Shown here: positions 1-6,392 of the stretch, piece after piece
How the letters are laid out: each line of letters starts with the position of its first letter
Numbering within the stretch: the stretch's first letter is position 1
DNA from: Glaciecola sp. UBA2563
Lineage (GTDB): Bacteria > Pseudomonadota > Gammaproteobacteria > Enterobacterales > Alteromonadaceae
Assembly (NCBI GenBank): GCA_002340325.1
Contig: DDLV01000163.1
Coordinates: forward strand, 1 to 10,715
Length of the DNA: 10,715 bases
Reading direction: 5' to 3'
Program-made: the position numbers and the translations under genes
Notes under the pieces: generated by a model
What the model saw: only the letters and a program-made list of their open reading frames with translations
Database searches by the model: none
What the model was told of the DNA's origin: nothing

Positions 1-1
1 T

Positions 2-439
2 ATTTGTCATGCTTATAAGACTTTAACGACCGATATATTGTTGATAACGGCCATGCGTCAATATTTGCTCGAACTCAGCGACGAAAAAATGGGATGGCTT
101 GGCGCATTGGAAGATGATCGGATTGGTAACGCGCTGAGAATAATTCATGAAACTCCCGACCATCATTGGTCATTGGAAGAAATCGCGCAGAAAGTCGGCA
201 TGTCACGAACCAGCTTTGCTCAACAATTTAAACGTTTAGTGGGAAATACTCCGATGGAGTATCTCACCGAATGGAGAATGTCGTTAGCCTATTCAAAATT
301 ACAATTGTCCAAAGACTCTATACTAGCCATTGCATTGGATATCGGTTATCAATCAGAAGCTGCCTTTTCTCGTGCATTTAAAAAGGTAATTGGGCAAAGT
401 CCGAATGAAATAAGAAAGGCGTATCAAGCTTCGCTGTAA
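2..439 (+). CDS. AraC-family transcriptional regulator, C-terminal part (5' end outside window)
   Basis: The frame is open to the left window edge with no stop, so this is the 3' part of a longer gene; the TTG at 38 is unlikely to be the true start. The visible part ends with the two helix-turn-helix units of the AraC/XylS DNA-binding domain. The first is around WSLEEIAQKVGMSRTSFAQQF, the second around IALDIGYQSEAAFSRAFKK, followed by the usual GQSPNEIRK end. The residues before it, including GWLGALEDDRIGNALRIIHE, match the linker of AraC proteins that carry an N-terminal cupin-type sensor domain (cupin_6 subgroup). That sensor would lie outside the window, so neither ligand nor target can be stated. 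The gene faces the diguanylate cyclase gene tail to tail, with 3 bp between the two stop codons. Confidence 0.92.
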   Translation: MCHAYKTLTTDILLITAMRQYLLELSDEKMGWLGALEDDRIGNALRIIHETPDHHWSLEEIAQKVGMSRTSFAQQFKRLVGNTPMEYLTEWRMSLAYSKLQLSKDSILAIALDIGYQSEAAFSRAFKKVIGQSPNEIRKAYQASL

Positions 440-442
440 TTT

Positions 443-1555
443 CTACCCTGCTAAAATAGTAGCAGCTTGTTTTTTATCTCTCTTATTCACTTCATTTTGG
501 TATGCAGTGACTTTGTTTCTGCCGGTTTGCTTAGATTCATATAGCGCTTTATCAGCATGCGCGAGCATGGTAAATGGCATAACCGACTCAGCCGGTGATG
601 TAGAAACCACACCAAAACTACAGGTCGTGCGAACGGCTGCATCCTTGGCGTATAAGGAATAGGCCTCAAATTCAATTCGAATTTTTTCCGCTAGTTTTAA
701 TGCCTTATCCTTTGTAGCCCTTGGCATCACAATGACGAATTCTTCACCGCCAAACCTCGCGATCCAATCGATGTCTTGCCTTAACTGGGTTGTGGCTATC
801 TTGACAAATGCTTTTAGTAAATCGTCACCTGCTTGATGACCGTATTTATCGTTAATGTTCTTGAATTTATCCAAATCAGCAAAGACTAAGCTCATCGGTG
901 AGTTCGACTCTAGTGTAGATGAAAGCGCTTTAGGCAGTGTTTCGTTTAGATACAAACGATTGTAACAGCCCGTTAATGGATCAGTTTTGTAAAGCACTTC
1001 TATTTTTCGATTTAGACGTATTATCTTTCGCATGAGTTGAAAAACGAGATTGGCAAAAAAGGTAAAGTAAGAGATTAAGAAAACTTTTATTGTAACAACA
1101 TAAACGACAGGTATTTCGTGCCATTGAAAGGGCATTAATGCGTATGAGATTGAGCCAACAGCAGCAATGACAACAGCGTTAAAAAAGCCGAAAGAGAATG
1201 ATCCGACAAACGTTGCGTTGCCAATGACGACTAACGCAACTGCAAACAATACAAATTGATTGGGCGCCATCACAAACACTAATGTAGAAAGCACTGCATC
1301 AATGCTCATATTGAACAGTTCTGTTCGTTTTCTTCTGTAAATAGCGGAAAACATTACTGCAACGAAGGGCCAAGCAAGAGAAAATACTATGAAAGATACC
1401 CAAAGGGGTGTGGTTAAATCTCGCTCGCTCGATGCAAAACCTACTAACAAAAACGCATACGCAGCAAGGAACCTCGGCGCAATATTGATCTTAGCTTGCG
1501 GGTGCATACGTTTATATTGGCGGTTAACGAAGTCTTTTAAGTTACCTAAGTTCAA
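443..1555 (-). CDS. Membrane diguanylate cyclase, MASE2-like sensor plus GGDEF domain
   Basis: The product should make cyclic di-GMP from two GTP at the inner membrane. Residues about 28-178 form a multi-helix membrane region. Its features (W..P..A......R..E..N...D) resemble the MASE2 domain of DgcC/AdrA-type cyclases. A short basic linker leads into the GGDEF domain, about residues 187-352: TDPLTGCYNR (191-200), FADLDKFKNINDKYGHQAGD (225-244), the catalytic GGEEF (269-273) and ADKALYESKQTGRNKV (334-349). All expected catalytic residues are present. The inhibitory RxxD site that should end five residues before GGEEF reads QDID, so classical product inhibition may be absent. The start is uncertain. 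TTG at 1555 is the first start codon after an in-frame stop and has GGTGA just upstream; ATG at 1507 would remove 16 residues and has no clear ribosome binding site. Confidence 0.93.
   Translation of the reverse strand: MNLGNLKDFVNRQYKRMHPQAKINIAPRFLAAYAFLLVGFASSERDLTTPLWVSFIVFSLAWPFVAVMFSAIYRRKRTELFNMSIDAVLSTLVFVMAPNQFVLFAVALVVIGNATFVGSFSFGFFNAVVIAAVGSISYALMPFQWHEIPVVYVVTIKVFLISYFTFFANLVFQLMRKIIRLNRKIEVLYKTDPLTGCYNRLYLNETLPKALSSTLESNSPMSLVFADLDKFKNINDKYGHQAGDDLLKAFVKIATTQLRQDIDWIARFGGEEFVIVMPRATKDKALKLAEKIRIEFEAYSLYAKDAAVRTTCSFGVVSTSPAESVMPFTMLAHADKALYESKQTGRNKVTAYQNEVNKRDKKQAATILAG
448..475 (+). terminator. Candidate Rho-independent terminator of the AraC-type gene
   Basis: A perfect 6-bp stem (CTGCTA at 448-453, TAGCAG at 460-465) with a 6-nt loop is followed by a T-rich tract (467-475, one G). 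It starts 9 bp after the regulator stop codon and lies inside the last codons of the opposing diguanylate cyclase gene. The stem is short, so the call is tentative. Confidence 0.45.
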
Positions 1556-1791
1556 GGTTCACCATTTATATTAAAGACATTACTACTATCTCGGTACTAA
1601 TTAGATTTATCGACTAAAACACATAAAAAATAAGTGCTGTTTTTACTGTTCTCGTTAGTTGTTTTGCGAGTGGCAATGCAACATATGCCATACATTAATA
1701 GGGCTAATATACGGTGAAAAGAGAATAATTGTTTACATAGTTTTAACATTCTATTGATTAAAAGGTGACGGGTGTTTTGCATCGGTTTATA

Positions 1792-1805
1792 TGAAATTAA
1801 TTTCA
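1792..1805. promoter_or_regulatory. 14-bp perfect palindrome upstream of the 1828 gene
   Basis: TGAAATTAATTTCA is a perfect palindrome 22 bp before the ATG at 1828, in the 272-bp divergent gap between the cyclase and the next gene. It could be an operator, but about one A+T-rich palindrome of this size is expected by chance in 10 kb. No convincing -35/-10 pair was seen in the rest of the gap. Confidence 0.25.
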
Positions 1806-1827
1806 ATGACAACATTTTACGAATAAT

Positions 1828-2565
1828 ATGATAATTAAACGCATATCCAGCGCAATAAAACGACAGGATTGGCTACAAGTTACACTAGAGTTATTGCTGG
1901 TGATTGTAGGCGTATTTGTCGCCTTGCAGTTTGATAATTGGAATCAAAACAACAGTAATCAAGAGGCACTCACGGAAGTATTGATACGGGTATCCTCCGA
2001 GATAGAACTGAATGAAAGTGTCATCGATGATTATAAAACCAAACTCGAAGAAGTTCAGTCGATACGAGACAAAGCTCGTAACGCAGTGGCCTCTTGTGAT
2101 GAAAGTGACGAGGCCAGAAATGCGATTAACCAGGCTATTACTTTGCTCACAGGTGATTTCTCTCCGTCGCTATCAAATGAAACATTGCCTCAATTAAATC
2201 GTCGCGATCCCTATCTTGACCTTTTGTCCTCTGAGTTTCGTTGGGCATTGGCGGTGTATAGCAATCATATTCACGAAGAGCAACAACAGTTAATGTTTAA
2301 TGCCGGTCTGCGTTGGGATAACCACGTTATTAAACATCCTTTTGTAGGAGCAGACTTAAGCGCGCAGTCTATGGGGATGTTGCTCACCGCAGATGTACCA
2401 TTGAATGAAGTCTGTCGAGATGCCATGTTTAGTCGTAAATACTTCATCACCTCGATTTTTTTGGATAGTACACTTGCAAGACTTGAAAGGTTTCGCGAGA
2501 GAATGGATACATTTAAAGTAACGTTAGATGCCGAATTAGCAACGAGAGATATTGATGGGAAATAA
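1828..2565 (+). CDS. DUF6090-like single-pass membrane protein of unknown function
   Basis: The protein starts with a short basic segment and one membrane helix (about residues 17-35) followed directly by LQFDNWNQ. This N-terminus closely resembles the IALQINNWNE signature of DUF6090-type proteins, so family membership is likely although the function is unknown. The remaining ~205 residues should be periplasmic and mostly helical, with a possible coiled coil at about 45-88 and two cysteines (90, 196) that could form a disulfide. ATG at 1828 is the only sensible start, but there is no clear Shine-Dalgarno sequence before it. The next gene begins 21 bp after its stop on the same strand, so the two are probably co-transcribed and may act together. 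Confidence 0.82.
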   Translation: MIIKRISSAIKRQDWLQVTLELLLVIVGVFVALQFDNWNQNNSNQEALTEVLIRVSSEIELNESVIDDYKTKLEEVQSIRDKARNAVASCDESDEARNAINQAITLLTGDFSPSLSNETLPQLNRRDPYLDLLSSEFRWALAVYSNHIHEEQQQLMFNAGLRWDNHVIKHPFVGADLSAQSMGMLLTADVPLNEVCRDAMFSRKYFITSIFLDSTLARLERFRERMDTFKVTLDAELATRDIDGK

Positions 2566-2586
2566 TAAACATACAAGTGGTATAAC

Positions 2587-2985
2587 GTGAAGCTATCGAA
2601 ATCTGCACGAAAGAAGCTATTAATCCTAGGCGCTATATTACTCGGGATAGCCGCAATAATTGTCTCGTTACCAGCGCCAATCAGCATGGACCTAAGCCAA
2701 ATTGGCAATGTTAAAACATCTGTCGTATTTATCTACGATATCAACATTATTGAAAGCAATCAGCAGTCGGCGGAAATGAATAAAGCCAAAGAGACCATTG
2801 GCGACAACGCCAATTTTCTTATCGCTCGTACTGGCTATCCTGAAACAGCATCTTTAATGGAGCGCTATGATGCTCAAATTGCGCAACTGCTGTTTTTTGA
2901 TGAAAACGGTCAGTTACGCACTAGGAAGTTTGCTGTAATACCTGCAAATCAGTTAATAGATACATTAAAGAGCGGCAACAACTGA
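2587..2985 (+). CDS. Small membrane-anchored protein, possible thioredoxin-like fold without cysteines
   Basis: A GTG start is inferred, since an in-frame TAA lies at 2566-2568 and no ATG precedes the hydrophobic segment. Residues about 11-30 form a signal anchor. The periplasmic part has a strand (TSVVFIYDINI), a helix, a strand (ANFLIART), a helix, then QLLFFDENGQL and a final helix. This order resembles a thioredoxin-type fold, but the protein has no cysteine at all, so any such fold would be non-redox. That is inference; I do not recognise the family. The gene follows the DUF6090-like gene by 21 bp and is probably translated from the same mRNA. Its last 21 bp overlap the 3' end of the opposing DamX-like gene. 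Confidence 0.72.
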   Translation: MKLSKSARKKLLILGAILLGIAAIIVSLPAPISMDLSQIGNVKTSVVFIYDINIIESNQQSAEMNKAKETIGDNANFLIARTGYPETASLMERYDAQIAQLLFFDENGQLRTRKFAVIPANQLIDTLKSGNN

Positions 2986-4209
2986 TTGGTTGGGCAGCGA
3001 CACTTTGTAGTTGCATTGCCACGTATTTATCCTTTTTTGATCGATTACCGCTGAATCAACCGCTTGCTCCGTCAGACGCTGATGCTCTCTGACAACGTCA
3101 TCATAGCTTGGAAACCCTGGGCCAATGATTACTGCAGATCCCCATTCATCAACATAACAAATGGTATATTGTTCGGTATTCATTTCAGTTGTTTCAAAAA
3201 ACTTCAGCAATGAGTCTTGTCGTTTATAGGCACCAAATTGTATAAAAAAGTTTTGTTCTGTGGTGTCTTGTTGGACCTTAGTCAGAAATTCGCCTGGTGC
3301 ATCCCAGTTTTGAGTAGAGAGTGCGAAATACCAGTGTGACTCTAGTCTTTCGACCTCTGCCGCTTTAACTGCAATTCGGCCCGTCTCTTCTGAAGGTGTT
3401 GTATATTTTTCAAGTTCGAATGTATCGAGATCGATAATGACGTCTTTTTCCTCTTTTATCTCTGCAATCTGTGCCATTTCAACTGCGGGGGTTTCGTCAG
3501 ATTTCGATTCATCAACTATTGAGACTTCCGGTGCGGAGATCTCGGTGGATTCGGCTTGGGCAACGTGCACATCACTGTCTGAGCCATGCCACTGATAGGT
3601 TGTGAGGAAACCAAGAAACACCCCGACGAACAAGCTCGCCGCAAGGGAATAAATAAATCGATATTTATCAGATTTTATATTAATAAACTGCTGACCAAGT
3701 TGTATAGGATAAAGAGGGCATTTATACATTTGTTCAATTGCACCGCTTTGACTAAACACATCTAGCTGCGCATTCCCCCAAAGCTCGAGTGACAACATTG
3801 GCTTTTCACCGTGCTTGAATTTTAATAAGGTGGAAAGAAACGAATGCACATCAGGAGCTAGATGTTGGACATCAGAAATCGCCCAAATTTCTAGCTTTCC
3901 AGCCTGATATCGATTGATCAGATGTTGTTTGCAAATTTCCATATAGTCTTGGACATCTTGAGCTTGTCTCAGCTCTCTGATGCCAGCTCGAGCTAACGCC
4001 TTTTTTAATCCTTCGATGTCATCTATTTTGCCGGTTAACCACTTAATGTGATGGTGCTCGGGCAGGCTTTCTTTATACGCTTGCTTGAGTTCAGGCAGTA
4101 ATGATGGCTGTTGACTTGTTACGATGCGACAAACACCTCTCTCAACAACTGAGTAAAGGAGATGTGATAGAGCTTTTTGTATTGGATTGCTATTTGTCAT
4201 GTCACTCAC
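2965..4209 (-). CDS. DamX-like inner-membrane protein with C-terminal SPOR-like domain
   Basis: The protein has four parts. Residues 1-180 are cytoplasmic. They include KLEIWAISDVQHLAPDVHSF and LSLELWGNAQLDVF, which recall the Walker B and sensor regions of ExeA/DamX-type ATPases, but no Walker A loop is visible. A single membrane helix spans about 183-205. An acidic, low-complexity periplasmic linker runs from about 209 to 285. A SPOR-like domain follows at about 319-397 (NFFIQFGAYKRQDSL, then VIIGPGFPSYDDVVREHQRL). SPOR domains bind denuded peptidoglycan at the septum, so a role in division or envelope remodelling is inferred. In enterobacteria damX sits next to dam and aroB; neither is visible here. 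The start is GTG at 4209 or, equally plausible, ATG at 4200, which has a weak GAG motif upstream. Its 3' end overlaps the opposing gene by 21 bp. Confidence 0.78.
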   Translation of the reverse strand: MSDMTNSNPIQKALSHLLYSVVERGVCRIVTSQQPSLLPELKQAYKESLPEHHHIKWLTGKIDDIEGLKKALARAGIRELRQAQDVQDYMEICKQHLINRYQAGKLEIWAISDVQHLAPDVHSFLSTLLKFKHGEKPMLSLELWGNAQLDVFSQSGAIEQMYKCPLYPIQLGQQFINIKSDKYRFIYSLAASLFVGVFLGFLTTYQWHGSDSDVHVAQAESTEISAPEVSIVDESKSDETPAVEMAQIAEIKEEKDVIIDLDTFELEKYTTPSEETGRIAVKAAEVERLESHWYFALSTQNWDAPGEFLTKVQQDTTEQNFFIQFGAYKRQDSLLKFFETTEMNTEQYTICYVDEWGSAVIIGPGFPSYDDVVREHQRLTEQAVDSAVIDQKRINTWQCNYKVSLPNQSVVAAL

Positions 4210-4442
4210 TGATACTATAATCTATTGAAAGTTACCGCATCAGATCTAATATCGACGGCAGCAACAATTAATGTTCAGTTAGTAAAGCAAAAGTTGTTCC
4301 TATCTTTACAGGTAGACTTGGTACCCCATAGTGACGTGCTATGACAATTCAAAAACTTCCAAATTTGGGCGCTTTTGATATTGGGCAAAGGGATGAACGA
4401 CTATTTCCAATGCCCATCGTTAAACATTACATAAACGTCGTG

Positions 4443-5120
4443 TTAGTTAAAGCCTTTATAATCAGCTTCTAAGTCCTCTATTTTCTCCTTACCCTTGGAC
4501 CATTTTTTGACCTTGTGAAGTTTGTAGGCAAAGGTAGAGCCTTCACTCAATGAAATTGTTTGCGAACCATATTTACTGCTACTTGAGGTAAATTCTATGC
4601 TATTGCCAAGTGCTTTCCATTTATGACTTGTTGAGGAGCTCGTACTTAAATGCTCACCCAGCTCGGCTTCAACTACGACCCATACTTCAGACACGACTCT
4701 AGCATCGTTGCCTTCATCTGCCATCGCGTTGCGAACAATATTGGCATCGTTGTTTAGTACCCGTTCTAACACATTGCCATTTATACTAAAGCTAATGAGT
4801 TCCAATTTTGCCTGTTTTGCTTTTGTGTAACTAAAAGAAGCGGCATGTTCTCGCCCCAAACCAAAAAAACTAAGGTTAACACCAGCCTCTAAGTCTTTGC
4901 TGTTGACACTACTCCAATTGATGCTAATTGGGGCTGATCGTTTAATGCGTCGCTCGCATAAATGCGATGCCTTTATTTTCCCATCGGGATCAAGATAGGC
5001 TTTGGCACCGATCGGGTCTTTCTTTTCACCAAAGGTGCCTAGTTCAACAAGGTGTGCATTAGTGCGAAAATACTTTAACGCGCCATATTGGAAGTAATGC
5101 TTTGTGATTTTTACACTCAT
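4443..5120 (-). CDS. Unrecognised soluble protein; possible gasdermin-like pore-forming domain
   Basis: The 225-residue product has no signal peptide or membrane helix and should be cytoplasmic. I do not recognise it by direct family match. The pattern of residues 78-207 resembles the gasdermin N-terminal domain. There is a beta-rich stretch, then a helix about 115-135, RVVSEVWVVVEAEL (141-154; compare VVTEVLQT in human GSDMD), a Ser/Thr-rich segment (159-183), and TISLSEGSTFAYKLHKV (188-204; compare TVTIPSGSTLAFRVAQL). After this core only about 20 residues remain, similar to the short inhibitory tail of bacterial gasdermins. Against the idea: no cysteine near the N-terminus for acylation (the only Cys is 55) and no protease gene beside it. 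The ATG at 5120 is preceded by AAAGGA about 10 nt upstream. The DamX-like gene lies 233 bp downstream on the same strand, probably as a separate unit. Confidence 0.8.
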   Translation of the reverse strand: MSVKITKHYFQYGALKYFRTNAHLVELGTFGEKKDPIGAKAYLDPDGKIKASHLCERRIKRSAPISINWSSVNSKDLEAGVNLSFFGLGREHAASFSYTKAKQAKLELISFSINGNVLERVLNNDANIVRNAMADEGNDARVVSEVWVVVEAELGEHLSTSSSTSHKWKALGNSIEFTSSSSKYGSQTISLSEGSTFAYKLHKVKKWSKGKEKIEDLEADYKGFN

Positions 5121-5135
5121 TATTGGGGTATCCTT

Positions 5136-5177
5136 TTATCTAAGTCTGAATTTTTTGCTGTACTTCAACTTAGATAA
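5136..5177 (-). promoter_or_regulatory. 10-bp perfect inverted repeat abutting the ribosome binding site of the 4443-5120 gene
   Basis: TTATCTAAGT (5136-5145) and ACTTAGATAA (5168-5177) are exact reverse complements separated by 22 nt. In the mRNA the stem would end right at the AAAGGA ribosome binding site. It could be an operator (arm centres 32 bp apart, about three helical turns) or an mRNA hairpin controlling translation. A second, weaker pair (ATTTCAG 5187-5193, CTGAAAT 5219-5225) has the same 32-bp spacing. Confidence 0.4.
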
Positions 5178-5381
5178 CGCGAACGTATTTCAGATTAGGA
5201 CATTTATTTTTATTAAACCTGAAATGATGTTGGCTTACGCCTAACCTTTTTGGTTTTTGCGCTTATGTAGAAATGGCTTGATATTGATTGTTTATGGCGA
5301 AAAAAGGAGTGTTCACAACAGAAAAGAAAGAATAAAGTTTACGTATTGATAAACAGGCCCTCAGGTTAGGAACAATTAACG

Positions 5382-5573
5382 ATGAGTAAGGAATCAATCG
5401 CAATCAACAAGACATGTCCATGGTCAGGAAAGCCTGTATCGAAAGACGCTTTGACGCAATACAATGGCCAAACTGTGGGTTTTTGCAACCCGGGTTGCAG
5501 GGATAAATTTCAGCGCGCTATTGAAAGCTTCGATGCCTGCATTCAAGAAAATGCGCCCAGAAAAACACAATAA
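5382..5573 (+). CDS. Small TRASH/YHS-like metal-binding protein
   Basis: This 63-residue protein has the cysteine layout of TRASH-type zinc ribbons: Cys12 in CPWSGKPV, then 22 residues to Cys35, and three more to Cys39 in GFCNPGC, followed by RDKFQRAI. The CPWSG and GFCNPGCRDKF segments are typical of stand-alone YHS/TRASH-like mini-proteins in proteobacteria. These are thought to bind a soft or transition metal, but the physiological role is unknown. Cys53 is an additional cysteine outside the motif. The start is ATG at 5382, with AGGA about 11 nt upstream. The gene converges with the tautomerase gene, 38 bp away, and has no metal-transporter or metalloregulator gene nearby to suggest which metal. 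Confidence 0.85.
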   Translation: MSKESIAINKTCPWSGKPVSKDALTQYNGQTVGFCNPGCRDKFQRAIESFDACIQENAPRKTQ

Positions 5574-5611
5574 AGCAAACGTAGCCAATAAAAGCGTCAG
5601 TGTTGGTCAAG

Positions 5612-5965
5612 TCAAATCGCCATTACGCTTGCCTTATTGCAATAAGAACTCTTTTCAAACTGACTGATATTCATTGCAATATTATCAACGTCAGGAAGCA
5701 GGTTTACCAGCGTATTCACTACTGCACTAGACAGTTCGGCACGTTGTTGCTCAGTTCTGCCTTGCATAATATGCGCAAAAACATGGATGAATGGCGTTGA
5801 TTCTCCACCTACAATATAAGTAGAAAATGACTGCACGCGGACTTTTATATCTTTTTCACTAAATAAATTTGAGGTCTTCGCCACCGAGTGCAGTTGTTCG
5901 TTTAATGTCTCTTCAGGTATGTCTTGTAATATATCGGCTGAACAATGAATGATGAAGTGCGGCAT
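5612..5965 (-). CDS. HpaF/CHMI-family tautomerase (5-carboxymethyl-2-hydroxymuconate isomerase-like)
   Basis: The 117-residue protein starts MPHFIIHCSADI, like E. coli HpaF (MPHFIVECS), and aligns along its length (VRVQSFSTYIVGG, then FIHVFAHIMQGRTEQQRAEL), ending slightly shorter than the ~126-residue enzyme. In this tautomerase superfamily the proline exposed after Met removal is the catalytic base; Pro2 is present, as is a conserved Arg (Arg43). In the homoprotocatechuate pathway CHMI isomerises 5-carboxymethyl-2-hydroxymuconate, but no other hpa gene is visible here, so the real substrate is open. The ATG at 5965 has a very strong AAGGAGGA ribosome binding site. The palindromic element begins 2-3 bp upstream of that site, so the native promoter has been displaced or supplied by the element. 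Confidence 0.88.
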   Translation of the reverse strand: MPHFIIHCSADILQDIPEETLNEQLHSVAKTSNLFSEKDIKVRVQSFSTYIVGGESTPFIHVFAHIMQGRTEQQRAELSSAVVNTLVNLLPDVDNIAMNISQFEKSSYCNKASVMAI

Positions 5966-5969
5966 GCAA

Positions 5970-5977
5970 TCCTCCTT
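5970..5977 (-). promoter_or_regulatory. Strong ribosome binding site of the HpaF-like gene
   Basis: On the minus strand the sequence is AAGGAGGA with a 4-nt spacer before ATG. It is by far the best Shine-Dalgarno sequence in the window and fixes the gene start. It lies just inside the edge of the neighbouring palindromic element. Confidence 0.85.
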
Positions 5978-5979
5978 AA

Positions 5980-6192
5980 AATTATGGCTATGTACCCGTT
6001 AATTGTTGTTGATTTACTAAATATTTGATTAACAGTTGATTATAGGAATAGGGCATTTGAAAGCTTCGAAAACATGGATGTTTTCGCAGAGCGCCCAGGG
6101 AAGGGTTTACAGCGACTTTCAAATGCCCTATTCCTATGATTGAATGTACAAAAAATATATCAACAACAATTAACGGGTACATAGCCATAATT
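5980..6192. repeat. Palindromic MITE-like repeat element, complete copy
   Basis: The 213-bp element has perfect 34-bp terminal inverted arms (5980-6013 and 6159-6192) and perfect 22-bp inner arms (6042-6063 and 6116-6137). The unique centre contains a 9-bp hairpin with a 2-nt loop (6067-6086). The sections between outer and inner arms (about 6014-6041 and 6138-6158) pair poorly. It carries no credible gene. A TA on each side (5983-5984, 6188-6189) would fit the target duplication of an IS630/Tc1-type MITE, but because the arms extend through it this is not decisive. Alternatives are a REP-like regulatory palindrome or a self-folding RNA. A diverged copy in the opposite orientation starts at 10634. 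Confidence 0.85.
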
Positions 6193-6207
6193 ATTATTCC
6201 TCATAAA

Positions 6208-6344
6208 TGCCCAAAACACTGTTTTTAGTGCTGGATAGCTAGGTTGGCAACGCTAAAAAGCAATAATGCAAACATCGATATTTTATGTATTTGCTGTTAT
6301 TTTGTAGAGAAAAACGGATATGTCCAACGTCTAGGTTTTGGGCA
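6208..6344. other. 10-bp inverted repeat spanning the 5' region of the 6393 gene
   Basis: TGCCCAAAAC (6208-6217) and GTTTTGGGCA (6335-6344) are exact reverse complements 117 nt apart. Inside them CTAGGTTGG (starting about 6239) can pair with CCAACGTCTAG (about 6323-6333) if two bases bulge, adjoining the outer stem. The segment could be a structured 5' region or a small RNA. A pair of this size over such a distance can also arise by chance. No convincing promoter was found in 6193-6392. Confidence 0.25.
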
Positions 6345-6392
6345 GTCATAGTATTGATGCAGTTATTATACAAATAAAAGAAGACACATTAC

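Noticed and set aside
1597..1815. 72-codon open frame on the minus strand in the 1556-1827 gap
   Set aside because: The predicted peptide is low-complexity with no domain pattern, has no ribosome binding site and covers the expected divergent promoter region.
2271..2708. 145-codon minus-strand frame
   Set aside because: It lies antisense to two well-supported plus-strand genes and shows no recognisable domain.
4210..4442. Promoter or small gene in the gap between the gasdermin-like and DamX-like genes
   Set aside because: No -35/-10 pair with proper spacing, no open frame with a ribosome binding site and no strong hairpin was found.
5231..5262. Terminator-like small hairpins (GGC-GCC and AACC-GGTT with T-runs)
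   Set aside because: No plus-strand gene lies upstream to be terminated, and the stems are only 3-4 bp.
5464..5667. 67-codon plus-strand frame overlapping the TRASH-like gene
   Set aside because: It is out of frame with the Cys-motif protein and lacks a ribosome binding site or motif.
5988..6188. 66-codon open frame on the minus strand inside the palindromic element
   Set aside because: It is a by-product of the inverted repeat; it starts in one arm and ends in the other and has no coding character.
5980..6192. Insertion sequence or integron attC site
   Set aside because: No transposase or integrase coding sequence is present, and the arm layout does not show the short R/L boxes of attC sites.
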